Of a stretch of 64,000 bases of DNA, positions 45,020-54,694 are shown one piece after another; position 1 is the first letter of the stretch; each line of letters opens with the position of its first letter. The DNA is from Undaria pinnatifida. Lineage: Eukaryota; Sar; Phaeophyceae; Laminariales; Alariaceae. The notes beneath the pieces are model-generated. The model was not told the origin of the DNA. It saw only the letters and a list, made by a program, of their open reading frames with translations, and searched no databases. Location of the stretch: positions 2,727,001 to 2,791,000 of the forward strand of contig JABAKD010000017.1 of NCBI GenBank assembly GCA_012845835.1. The letters are read 5' to 3'. Made by a program: the position numbers and the translations under genes.

Positions 45020-45449
45020 TGCGCGTTGTTCTTTGTCCTGGTGTTGATCGCTTCATATTTGTTTTTGTTTTTACTTATGGTCGTGCGCACCGAGGAGCAC
45101 GATAAAAAGCATACCAACAACTTTTAAGCTGCTGACGCACAGGCAGCCCATACTTGCACAGGACGCCTACTGTACAGTCAGTACACAGTAGTAGCTGGTT
45201 AACCTGAAAAAAACGAGAGCTAAGAAGAAAGACCGGCTGAAAAAACTTAAAATCGGAAGCCCCGTCATACTGGTTTCGTAGTGTCGAACAGGCATGTGCG
45301 CTCTTTCTCAGTCAAGAAATCCAGCCTGGGCTCAACATTCCTGCTCATCACTACTACAACATACAGTGCTACCTCTATCTTAAACGCATGCTACGATAGA
45401 GGTATACCGTTTTTCGCCGAAATGTTTTCTGAAGGACGGGGCTCCTTAA

Positions 45450-45531
45450 CCCCTTTACAACTGGAAACCCGTTTTTGGGGACAAAATTGCTTGGATTTAG
45501 TATAGGGAGGGGTTCGGGGGCTCTAAAGGGG
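45450..45531 (+). mobile_element. Clean TTAA-targeting MITE, piggyBac-like
   Basis: 82 bp, ends CCCCTTTACA and (reversed) CCCCTTTAGA, flanked by TTAA at 45446-45449 and 45532-45535. The host MITE copies elsewhere read GGCTCCTTAACCCAAAATCG uninterrupted, so the empty site is known within the window. Confidence 0.9.
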
Positions 45532-45631
45532 TTAACCCAAATTGTCGGAAATTGGCCATTTTTTTTTCTGCATATGACAATGATTCTCGTTGTGTACCTA
45601 GGCCATGGGATGTTCATCCGGTACACGATCG

Positions 45632-45745
45632 TAGCAGTTTTATATTGTATTATTATGTTTCGCCCTCCTCTCGACAATAATATAGCGTAGATGCCCGTTC
45701 CGATGTAAATCGAATATCATTCCGTAAAGCAGCAGTGCTGTAGTA
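45632..45745 (-). mobile_element. Very short reversed LINE 3' end
   Basis: TATTATTATG tail followed by GTAGATGCCCGTTCCGATGTAAATCGAATA, the reverse complement of the LINE 3' UTR at 16690-16740 and 18455-18505. Confidence 0.75.
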
Positions 45746-45910
45746 TGTTCCTCCCAAAAATCAGTCTTTGGGGTCAAGACATGTCTCAAGCTCCTAATTT
45801 GAAGAACACAACCCAGAAAAAAAACGGTGCATACCTCTATTGTAGCACGAATCCCGAGGCGACGATAGGCGGGGCTACTTTTTCAGCTACTTAAAACCAA
45901 TGCTACGGTA

Positions 45911-46163
45911 GACTGATTCTACGATTACAGCCCCCCCCAAACCCATCGATTTGTTTTTTACGAACGTTTCATGGCTACTCAACACAAGGAAGGATATACT
46001 ACTGAAAAAAACGTATTCATGTAATTTCTTCTGCACAAAGGTCTAACGATCGACGACGTCGGGGTGTCGAGGGAAACCGTTTTTCAGGAGATACGACCGG
46101 GAGCTGGTTTTGAAACCGGCCATTTCGGTAAAGAAAAGTTGGGGGTCTACCGTAGAACGACTA
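45911..46163. mobile_element. MITE with 4-bp target duplication, copy C
   Basis: Starts GACTGATTCTACGATTACAG and ends CTACCGTAGAACGACTA. Flanked by GGTA (45907-45910) and GGTA (46164-46167). The interior (AACGTTTCATGGCTACT; GAGCTGGTTTTGAAACCGGC) matches 60235-60482. Confidence 0.85.
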
Positions 46164-46419
46164 GGTAGGGGGGATGAATTACCCCCTTTTGGCCACTTTT
46201 TTTTTTCAGTGGCTCGGTGTCACTCGCGCGAGTGACCCCCCTCCCCTGTTCTTCGCGGTCACAGGCTTTTTTCGTGTTGTTTTAACATTCTCGATGTTCA
46301 TATACGGAAAAAAAAGGGGATGGTTAGATCTACGCTGCACCAAAACAAATCGCCGGACGTGTTTTCGTCAGCGAGGTACAGAGTCAATCGCGCGACTGGC
46401 TCATGTAAGGTTGTACTTT

Positions 46420-46700
46420 CTGTCGTGCCGACGACGCCATATGTAAGGTTATAGGTGGGGACACAGAGTGCCAATTGAGCAGGTCCTCGGAGAGTACTCA
46501 CTTTCGTTTCCTTCGTAGAGAGACGTAGCTTTATTCGATTCCACCAGAGCCCCGAATAGCTTCTGAGATCGGAGGCACGTGCCTCCGACCTATTTCCTAA
46601 CTTTCCCGAATATAAAACGCCAACCTTATCATACGAAACCCATCCAAATGATCTCAAATTGGGATAATTACAAGCCTTTCGAGGCCGTATCTTAACCGTT
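46420..46700 (-). mobile_element. SINE-like retroposon, copy 2
   Basis: Same family and orientation as 42061-42375. Lacks the long poly(A) tail. Confidence 0.65.
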
Positions 46701-46744
46701 ATGTGCCCGGTAGTGAAAATTGGGGGTATTCCTCTACCGTAGCC

Positions 46745-46995
46745 TTGATCTGCTACGATAGGGGGGATCGCTTTTTTTCTGAGATTCCTCAATTTGGGAG
46801 CTCAAGACCTCTCCCAAAAACTGATTTGGAGAAAAATAATGCTGCTACTACCGGATGGAACATCCCGTGGCCTAGATACACAAGGAGAATCATGCAAACA
46901 AAATGTCGTATTCCCGACGATTTTGGGTTAAGGAGCCTCGTCATTCAGAAGGAAAATAGCCAAAAAATGGTATGCCGCTATCATCGTAGCTTGCG
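46745..46995. mobile_element. GCTACGATAG-family MITE
   Basis: Starts GATCTGCTACGATAGGGGGG and ends GCTATCATCGTAGCTTGCG. Interior CTCAATTTGGGAGCTCAAGA and CCCGACGATTTTGGGTTAAG. Confidence 0.75.
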
Positions 46996-47913
46996 TCGTG
47001 TACCTTGTTGAAGTGGGACACAACTAGTGTGCGTAGTTGTTGATTGTTGGATATCATGCATTGTTTTTTTTTAACGCATTTATATATATATTTTTTTCGT
47101 GGTCGTCTGGATTTTCGGTTATTTCAACCTGTATATCTTGGATTGGTGGTACTAACGCTGCACATCGCCAGATGGCAAAACAATAATGCTACTAACAAAA
47201 GTAAGGCACTGCACCTTGTCGGAAGGCCACACGAAATATATCATCACCAGGCTATGCTCAAGGTTGGTTTCAGAATACGGCTTCGGCCTTCGCCTCGCTC
47301 GGCCTTCGCCTTGCTCAGAGCAGGCGATCCTTTCTGGCGGGTCGACGCTGTACTACTACAGTACTGCTGCTACTTTGCATCCCCGGGGGCAGACTGTTGC
47401 AGACTCGCGTCACCAGAGCCTGCGTTGGTTTGTTCTACCCCCCCTCCCCTTCCTCGCCCTTCCCCCCCCGCCCCCCGCCCCCCCGCTCCGCTCCCCTCTT
47501 CCCCCTCTCTCCTCTGTCCCCCCTCCTCCGCTTCCCTCCCCTCCCCTTCCCCCCCCCTCCCCCCGGAGCAAATACGCTACCAACATGAGACCGGTCTGGT
47601 GCACCAAGGCCCTTTTTCGATCTCACTTTATTGGGCTTAGCGTCAGTCAAGGGTGCAATCGCGGTGTCCTGGCATGATGCTAGCATACCAGTCGTAGTTG
47701 GCGCGTCTCGGGCTTCTTTTCCCTTAACCATACTAGTTTTGGTGTCGGGGAGAGGTCAGTCAAGGGGCCAGACCGCGGTCTGACTAGCACTTTTTGTCGT
47801 GCAGGGGCGCGGTGTTGTTGCAGGTTTGGGGTTGCGGTTTCGGTGCGGTTCGGCTCGGTCCAGTTGTGCTTCTTCTAGTTTTGAAGCTACAAATATGTCG
47901 AGTAGCATTGCTC
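46996..47913. other. C-rich spacer with one weak minus-strand reading frame
   Basis: 47420-47575 is C-rich low complexity. On the minus strand 47731-47560 opens MVKGKEARDAPTTTGMLASC and stays open into the G-rich tract. No domain; possibly a first exon, unsupported otherwise. Confidence 0.3.
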
Positions 47914-48075
47914 TTCACGGGCCGGGTCATTTATCAGTTTTTTTCGGGTTTTAATCTCACTACTGTGCTAGAGAGATACACCATCACACCACAGAGATAT
48001 GCATTTAGCTCAGCGGTTGTGGCATATCCCCCATAAAAGCACCATCCGGGGTTCGAATACACCCAGCCTCTAATT
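47914..48075 (+). mobile_element. GGGTC-element end followed by a tRNA-like pol III head
   Basis: 47914-47940 TCTTCACGGGCCGGGTCATT is a hAT-like family end. 48005-48060 has a perfect A box (TAGCTCAGCGGT) and a B-box-like GGGTTCGAATACACC. The arms do not fold into a functional tRNA cloverleaf, so this is a SINE head or tRNA relic. Confidence 0.5.
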
Positions 48076-48086
48076 GATGTACTGGC

Positions 48087-48461
48087 TCATGAGCGATCGA
48101 GACTTGGGCCGGACGTCAGTGTCGGAGGATAAGAACATACCAGTGATACTGACTCAAATCGTGTGCTAATCCCAAACAACCGCTTCCGATGCAAAAATCT
48201 GCCTGTGTCTGTTTTCGTCACGTCAAAACGAAACGCCTTGTTGCGTACATACTCCAATGCCCCCGTACACTCGTGTGGTGCTTCGCAAAAACAAAAACAC
48301 CATATCGTACGTCCACACGTGTACTGTGCCGCTGCTGTACCTCTGCCCTCCTCGTAGGACCTACAACTTCTACGTGTGCGAGTGCGACCACCGCAGCAAA
48401 AATATGGGGACGAAAAAATCGATGCGGCTGCCATCATCGCCACCGGCCGCCACACCCCCAA
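48087..48461 (-). other. Open frame of doubtful coding value
   Basis: 124 minus-strand codons including YVRNKAFRFDVTKTDTGRFL. No domain, no splice evidence, downstream of a SINE-like head. Confidence 0.2.
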
Positions 48462-48529
48462 CCCCGCCCCATCAGCTATCTACTGCCGGGCGCGGGGCCA
48501 ACAGCCTCGTCGCCCCCCTCGCCGGCCAA

Positions 48530-49065
48530 GCCGACAAGCTAGCAAGTGCCTTTTTTTTCCTGCTCACGGGCGGCCGCAGCGGTAACAGCGACAGCGGCGG
48601 CGGCGACGACGACGGTGGTAGCGACCGCAACGACAACGACAGCGGGGGTGTCCAGGCCGAGATAGGTTTTGGAGCCTTCAAACCGTGGACGGAGCAAGGG
48701 AAAGCTGCCGCCGAAGCGCTGCTTGACGGTCCTTGGGTGTGATTGCCTTCACGTTTCGGTGTTGCTGTGATTCTCGCTTTTTTCTCGGACCGAGGCGGTG
48801 CTAGCGGCTGTAGCGGGAGTGGTGGCAACGACGGCAACGACATGACGGGGGTGGCGTTCCGGGCGAGCTAGATTTTGGAGCCTTCCGCGGGGCCAGCCTC
48901 CGCAGCCCCTCGCCTCCCAAGGCGCCAGCATCGCTAGCGTGTTTTCCTCTGCTTACCGGCAGTGCTACCGGTAGCAACGGCAACACGGTGTGACGACAGA
49001 GGTAGCGACTGCAATGGCAATAGCGACGGGGGATTCCAGTCCGAGCTACAGTAGGTTTTGGATCC
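48530..49065 (+). repeat. Three tandem, diverging coding-like units
   Basis: Units at about 48530-48680, 48765-48885 and 48930-49060 share CTAGCRNGTGY-TTTT...GGCGG...GGTAGCGAC..AACGGCAACGACA...GATAGGTTTTGGAGCC. The first is open on the plus strand (ANSLVAPLAGQADKLASAFF...AEIGFGAFKPWTEQGKAAAE); the others have stops. Confidence 0.55.
48660..48742 (+). CDS. Possible exon, copy 1 of the WTEQGKAAAEALLDG motif
   Basis: After GGGGGTGTCCAG the plus strand reads AEIGFGAFKPWTEQGKAAAE then ALLDG. 49330-49385 repeats it (WTVQGQAAVEALVDG) with about 39 of 48 identical bases. Family unknown; the opposite strand is also open. Confidence 0.3.
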
Positions 49066-49329
49066 TACCAGTCCAACCGGCAATACAAAAAAAGCTCGAT
49101 ATGAAGAATGCTTGAAAAATGTGCGATCAAGCCCGAGATCTTAGGGAGGGGGACGATAAACGAGCATCCCGGGTAAACCAATGGAAGTGTCGATCCTTTG
49201 ATCTATCCGCATGGGGAGACACGATTATCAATAAGTCTTGCCTTGATGATAGCATCACGGAATTGCTTCCATTCCATATCCAGCTTACACATATTGTTTG
49301 CCATATCGAGCTTAATATATTGTTGGACT

Positions 49330-49400
49330 GGCACTTTCTGTGGACGGTGCAAGGCCAGGCTGCCGTCGAGGCGCTGGTTGACGGTGTCCCTAGGTTTGGC
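49330..49400 (+). pseudogene. Second copy of the WTEQGKAAAEALLDG exon
   Basis: TGTGGACGGTGCAAGGCCAG...CGAGGCGCTGGTTGACGGTG, diverged from 48690-48735. Splice borders unclear. Confidence 0.35.
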
Positions 49401-50274
49401 GGGTTCCAGGTGTTGGTTTGTCTCCTGATTTGTTTTCGGGCGTCATGATTTCCTCTAAGAGCGGGTGATTGCAGGGGGCGGGGTACGTGTCTGTACAGCG
49501 TTCCATGTATTGGTAACCGCCCCCAAGGGTGTACCAACACGATAGCCCAAAATGAGGTGCGGGGGGGCGGATGGGGGGGTGATAGGGAAGAGGGGGTTGT
49601 AGTAGGGAGTCTTGACACATTATTTGCTTTGGTTTGCGACAGTGGGATGAGAACGCCTGCCGAGCTACCTGCATTTAATGTATTTAGCCTGACCGCTTCC
49701 ATTATTTTCTTTGGTTTACGACGGGAGTTGAGAGCACCTGACGATCTTGTATTTAATGCTTTGTTTAGTCTGGCCGCGTACCTCGTAGCGCTTGGATCGT
49801 TTAAACCAGAAACTCAAACTCTTACTACCATCCTCGTGTCCGTCCCCTCTTGCCCGTTTTGCGGTGGGACTAGAGAAAACAAAAAAGATCCAATCGAAAG
49901 CGTTCGTTCACACGGCGTGAGCCGTAAGGCATCTGGTCGTGTTGTACAGGTATAGTTATGTATTTATTGCTGTCATCCTCGTGTCCGCCCCGCGTTGCAA
50001 CAGGAGCGACAGCATAAAGGCTCGTTCACAACGTCGGGTGACCGAGAAAGCATGAAAAAACTTCATTCAAAAGCGCTCGTTCATACCAGGTGCACGGCTT
50101 GAGGCGTTCCGCATCTAGTTGTTGTACCTCTTCGCCGGTGGAGCTCGCATAATTCCCCTTTCACAACCGCGCCTCTCCAGGTATTTGACAGCAGTTTTAT
50201 TTTGGGCGAACGCCGTTATACTGGAAACCTCGATTTCCAGCAACCAATATAGTATACCATGTGATGTGTTTTTA

Positions 50275-50355
50275 CAGGAGAGTGTGGTGTTCGTGCGGAC
50301 GAGCGCCGTGTTGCTGTTGACAAGACGTACAAGCTCCGCAAACTTCACGCCCTGA
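50275..50355 (-). CDS. Possible exon (weak)
   Basis: After GCCGAAATCAG the minus strand reads GVKFAELVRLVNSNTALVRT then NTTLS up to a GTAAAA. The helical, unbiased composition looks coding, but no partner exon was found. Confidence 0.25.
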
Positions 50356-50413
50356 TTTCGGCAGCGGGAGAGAACCGTTCGCTTACCGCATGGACAGCGG
50401 CGAAAGCCACAGG

Positions 50414-50697
50414 GAAACGCGCGCTACGATAGAGGTAGATACTAGCACTTTTCGTCTGAAACGGTTTCCGAATGGCGGGGGCTCCTTAACTCAAAATCGT
50501 CGGTTAATAAACAGGCCATTTTTTATTGCACGATTCTCGTCGTGCACTTAGGCCGCGTGTGGGGTTTTTCATCCGGTATCATAGCAGTCTTGTTTTTTCT
50601 CCAAGAAGGAATCAGTTTTTGGGAGAGTGTCTTAAGCTCCCAAATTGGGGAACCTCAGAAAAAAAAAGTGGTGAGCACCTCTATCGTACCACGCGTC
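50414..50697. mobile_element. Complete GCTACGATAG-family MITE (type copy)
   Basis: Ends ACGCGCGCTACGATAGAGGT and, reversed, ACGCGTGGTACGATAGAGGT (18 of 20 identical). Interior TTCGTCTGAAACGGTTTCCG, CTCCTTAACTCAAAATCGTC, GGGTTTTTCATCCGG and CTTAAGCTCCCAAATTGGGG. The target duplication is unclear (GGGAAA recurs on both sides). Confidence 0.85.
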
Positions 50698-51355
50698 GGG
50701 AAACGCGTCACTGCGTCGGTCGCAACCCGTCCAGAGTCTCTGCGGACCCACTTCATGCCTCTAACACACAAAACAGTGGACACATGCACACACAACACAA
50801 CCCCAGCACGGCATCCACATTTTTTTGGATTTTTTTTTCTTGGACAAATTACTCTTGGAATTAATATGTGTAGGATAAGTTTTCCCGAGTGCAATAAGCG
50901 CGCGCACATCGCGTCTCGGCCCGCACCACGCGGCCGATCACCGGCTCAAGAGGACACCGACTACGACTACGTACGATAGCGGTACCAGCGACAACGGTGA
51001 TGGTGGTGACATATTTTACCAGGTATTTATTTTTTATTGCTCCGTGTTTAGCCTGTCCGCGCCCCGTCGCGTTTAGACCGAGAAAAAACGAAAAGCTCCA
51101 ATGGAAAGCGCTCGTTCGTGTAAGACGGCGCGAGGCTATACGAAAAAAGTAGCTTCTATCCAAAGCGCTCGGTCATCCGACGGGTAGTTTATTTCTCCGA
51201 GCCCCATCCCACTCTCCGTTCCCCGTTCTGCGTTTGGACCAAGAGAGAGAAAAAAGCTTCCCGTTAAAAGCGCTCGTTCATTCGACGTGAGACGTTTCGC
51301 ATCTGGTTGTACACTTTCCCCGGCGGAGCTCCCAGAATAAGCGAGCAGATCGCGT

Positions 51356-53259
51356 CTCGTGCCACCTGGACAGTCACATCACACATATGCCATAGGGAGG
51401 AAGGACGATCGGGTCACAAGCCAGAGAGAGAAGGGGCGGTCACGTTACACGCCGTAGAGCACAAAAAAACTACAAGCAAGAGAAAATAGACAATAGTCCA
51501 AATTTCGCATACGACTACGGCCATGCACAAGCAGTACACCTCTGCCCCCCGCCCCCCCCCCATTCTTGTTCCTTCCGAGCGTTGCCATCAAACAGAGGCC
51601 CAAACATCACTTGCTTTTGTCTCTCGACAAGAACTCCTCGCCCCGCCTACTCCCGTAACTTGTGCGTTTGCAACGCAAAAAAAAAATGGGGAAAAAAAAT
51701 GAAAAACACACACCTCAAGAACACGTACCACATGTATTGAAGCAACACAAACAAAAAAGCAGGAGAAAAAGTAAACAAGTGCCTGCTTGCGAAAGAACGG
51801 TTTTAGAAAATTACTTTCCTTGCGCTACAAAAAGCGAATGCCTTTTTCGTCGCGATTTTGGTGTGTTCGCCTTCCTTGAGGGAAATGTGGGTGTGCGGCA
51901 AGGAAACCAACAAAAAATCACGAACAAAAACTGAAAAAAAAAACACGAACAATACTTGACACAGGTACGAGTACCAGATACGTGTAAAATACGTACTCAC
52001 GACGTTTTACCATATGACTAATACCGCCCAAAAACCAAACTACCTCATATAGTATGCGTCTGGTACACTTGACTATTAATAGGGTATATAAAAGGGGGAA
52101 AATAAAAGTGGGCACAAAGCCTTTTGCCGAGCGCAATATCGGGTGTACCTATAAATGGCTCAAATGGCGCAGACACACCTATTTTTGGCTCCTTATCAGC
52201 TAGTACAAAAACATATACTCGGAGTATTAGTTTTTGGCCACTCTCACACAAAGAAAACAATTATCATGTTCGTATTGTACCATCGTTATGACTCGTATGC
52301 TTTCAACGAGGACAGGATGGAAACCCGGATACCAGGGGACGGCGAGGCGCAATCGAAACAGCGCACCCCACCCACAGCAGATGAGACGAAAAAAAAACAA
52401 AACTCGTCCACAAGCAGTAGTTTTCTGTCCTCCCCACATCCCTTCTCCCCCCCCCTTCGAAAAAATGCCTACCCCTTGGAATGAGGAGCAGCCTGAAGGA
52501 TATGGCGGATGGGGCTCCCTCCCCTCCGAAAAGGAGAGGGGATAAGGTCAGGAGGGAAATACTCCCTCCGAGCGACCAAAAATCACATCACCCAATATTA
52601 CTGTGCCAAGGTGTCTGGGCTCTCGGCCCGACAGGAGTGGAAGAGAAGAGGCGTTTCTGAAGAGGGGACAGTCGAGACTCATTCCCGGTTCATATGGGCG
52701 CATGTCTCTCTCCCGGCGCCAGAGCAATAATTCCTTCGGAGGGGCGGCGATCAGAGGATCGCCTGCTATTCATAGTGCCTACAAGATATGCTATAATTTT
52801 TAGAGTTGTAAGATGGCAAGACTTAAGTCACCAAATAGATACTAGTCGACTACAGTTAGTCGTTTTCGGAAGGTGCCGACTATCGGACTTATTTGGTTTC
52901 CATACTTGCAGAAAGGGGTTTTTAATGTGGGATGCATTTTTTCTAGGCGAGCCCCAAGCCGGGGGGAGCAACTTTGGCTCGCTCTGCTCTCGCCTGACTT
53001 GAGAAACCAAGTCGGCTGGGCATCAGCTGGCTTCTCCAGCCGATTTGCCGACTAAGGTCAGTCAGTCAGTAGACTAGCGGCACCTACCGATTAGCTTTTA
53101 GTCTTGAAAACTTGAAACTTGACGAATCACTGCTCTAATATTACTGCTCTAATAACCTTGCATCCCTTCGGCCGACGCGTGCCACCACAGGTGTGCCATT
53201 TTTGACAAAAAACAAGCCAGACCGACGAGAATTCCCAACTGAGGAACTACCCTCCATCG
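51356..53259. other. No gene recognised
   Basis: Short frames on both strands only. 52805-53150 is an AT-rich block with TAGTCGACTACAGTTAGTCG and GACTTGAGAAACCAAGTCGG internal palindromes, perhaps a decayed DNA transposon. The missing last exon of PNO1 could lie here but was not found. Confidence 0.35.
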
Positions 53260-53790
53260 GCACATGCTGCGGCAGAGGTATACCTTTTTTTGGCGGGTGG
53301 GGGTGGGGGGGGCTCTTCACGTGAGGAGCTCTATACTACTAATGGTATACCCCTCTTGAGGCAAAAAATACTTTGAGCAAATCGAGAGTGCAACCCGATG
53401 GACAAACCAGACCCATGCACTATGATAGGTAAACGAACAAATGAGTATTGACTCGAAATTTGTCGAACTCACGGCTGACGTCCTTGAAATATATTAAAAA
53501 AATACGTACACACCAAAAAAAAAACACTCCAGCTACATTGGAGACCAAAGCTCAAGACTTCGTCGAAACTCATCGTTGCAAGCTGTGTGCGATACTCCGA
53601 TCGCGCGTATTACTGGGTGCGCGTCCTCCTTAAGGATACAGGTCGGCGACTCCCCTTAGAACTACACAACTAAATATATATATATACATAAATATCGCAG
53701 ATAAGAAAAAAAGATCTCGACGATTTTGAGCTAAGGGGTCTCGCCAATCCGAAAAAAGCGCCAAAAAAGGGTATACCTTAATAACTCTTG
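53260..53790. mobile_element. GCTACGATAG-family MITE pieces
   Basis: 53265-53380 (CATGCTGCGGCAGAGGTATA; CTCTTCACGTGAGGAGCTCT) and 53700-53790 (CGACGATTTTGAGCTAAGGG) are left and right portions separated by unrelated sequence with a TATATATATA run. Confidence 0.55.
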
Positions 53791-53805
53791 ACATTTTTCA
53801 CCAAG

Positions 53806-53852
53806 GGTCCGGTCCGGTCCGGTCCGGTCGGGGGGGGGGGGGGGGGGGGGGG
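53806..53852 (+). repeat. CCGGT pentamers followed by a run of about 24 G
   Basis: GGTCCGGTCCGGTCCGGTC then an uninterrupted G run. Confidence 0.9.
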
Positions 53853-54077
53853 ACGCCAATTCTCACTGGAGGGTTTGGGCCACTCGGAAGAGTGACTCTC
53901 TGTGCTCTGCCTCACCTACAAAAAAAAAAATTGGGGCGATTTTTGTGGGGTGCAGCGCAGCTTAACATCCCATCGCGCAGGCATATCGCAAGATTGAAAC
54001 AGCACAAAAAGGAATAGAGGGGGTTCGTTACTCGCGCCAGTGACCCCGATCTGGACACCGCAAGCAAAAAAAAAAAA

Positions 54078-54346
54078 CGCATGCTACGACAGAGGTAGCA
54101 GTTTTCGTCTGGAATGTTTTCTGAATGACGGGCCTTCTTGACCCAAAATCGTCGGAAAAAAAATAAATAAATAGGCCGTTTTTTTGCTGCATGATTTCTC
54201 GTTGCGTACCTAGGCCCCATGGGATTTTTCATCCGGCAGCAGTTTTTATTCTTCTCCGAATCCATTTTTGGGGATGGGTTTTAAGCTCCCAAATTGAGGA
54301 AACCTCAGAAAAAAAAGTGGTGAGCATCTCTATCGCAGCACGCGGC
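54078..54346. mobile_element. GCTACGATAG-family MITE downstream of PNO1
   Basis: Ends ACGCATGCTACGACAGAGGT and, reversed, CGCGTGCTGCGATAGAGATG. Flanked by GCAAAAAAA on both sides, which could be an A-rich target duplication of about 9 bp. Confidence 0.8.
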
Positions 54347-54694
54347 AAAAAAAGAAGGGAAAAAAAAGGCCCCAAACACGATCTCCCGTTGCCGTAGCCT
54401 AGGTCTATTACAATGGTAGAGGAATTGCAGCTGTTTTTTGGGGATGCTATCACAAAGATCTTTGAAAAAATATCCATTTTGGACATCATCACCACCACGA
54501 CGTTAGCGTATTATATAACAAAGGATCCGCGACGTGCCTCTCTTGCGTCATCGCCTTTGTCGGGGTGCACCGTCATCTACTTCATCGAAAATTAGTCTTG
54601 GGGCGAGTTATATAGAGCGCTCTTCAAGCGACGGGGATCTCAGAAAAACAGGCTCACTCCTGCCGCATATAGCATGGTTCTTTCTCGCGGTCAC

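Larger units (their letters stand above)
45388..45857. mobile_element. GCTACGATAG-family MITE carrying two nested insertions
   Basis: Outer ends ACGCATGCTACGATAGAGGT and, reversed, CGTGCTACAATAGAGGTATG. Interrupted at TTAA by the small MITE 45450-45531 and again by a reversed LINE 3' end at about 45632-45745. Removing both restores the typical family interior. Confidence 0.8.
49795..51355 (+). repeat. Four dispersed/tandem copies of a GCGCTCGTTCATACGACGTGAG repeat
   Basis: Copies at about 49830-49955, 49975-50160, 51040-51130 and 51200-51350 share GCGTTTGGACC, GAGAAAAAAGCTCC, AAAGCGCTCGTTCA, GACGTGAGACGTTTCGCATC and GGTTGTAC...CGGCGGAGCTC. The block is split by the 50340 region and the MITE at 50414. 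Confidence 0.65.

Noticed and set aside
48000-48075. tRNA gene with perfect A box
   Set aside because: B-box arm and D arm do not pair correctly; a SINE head or relic is more likely.
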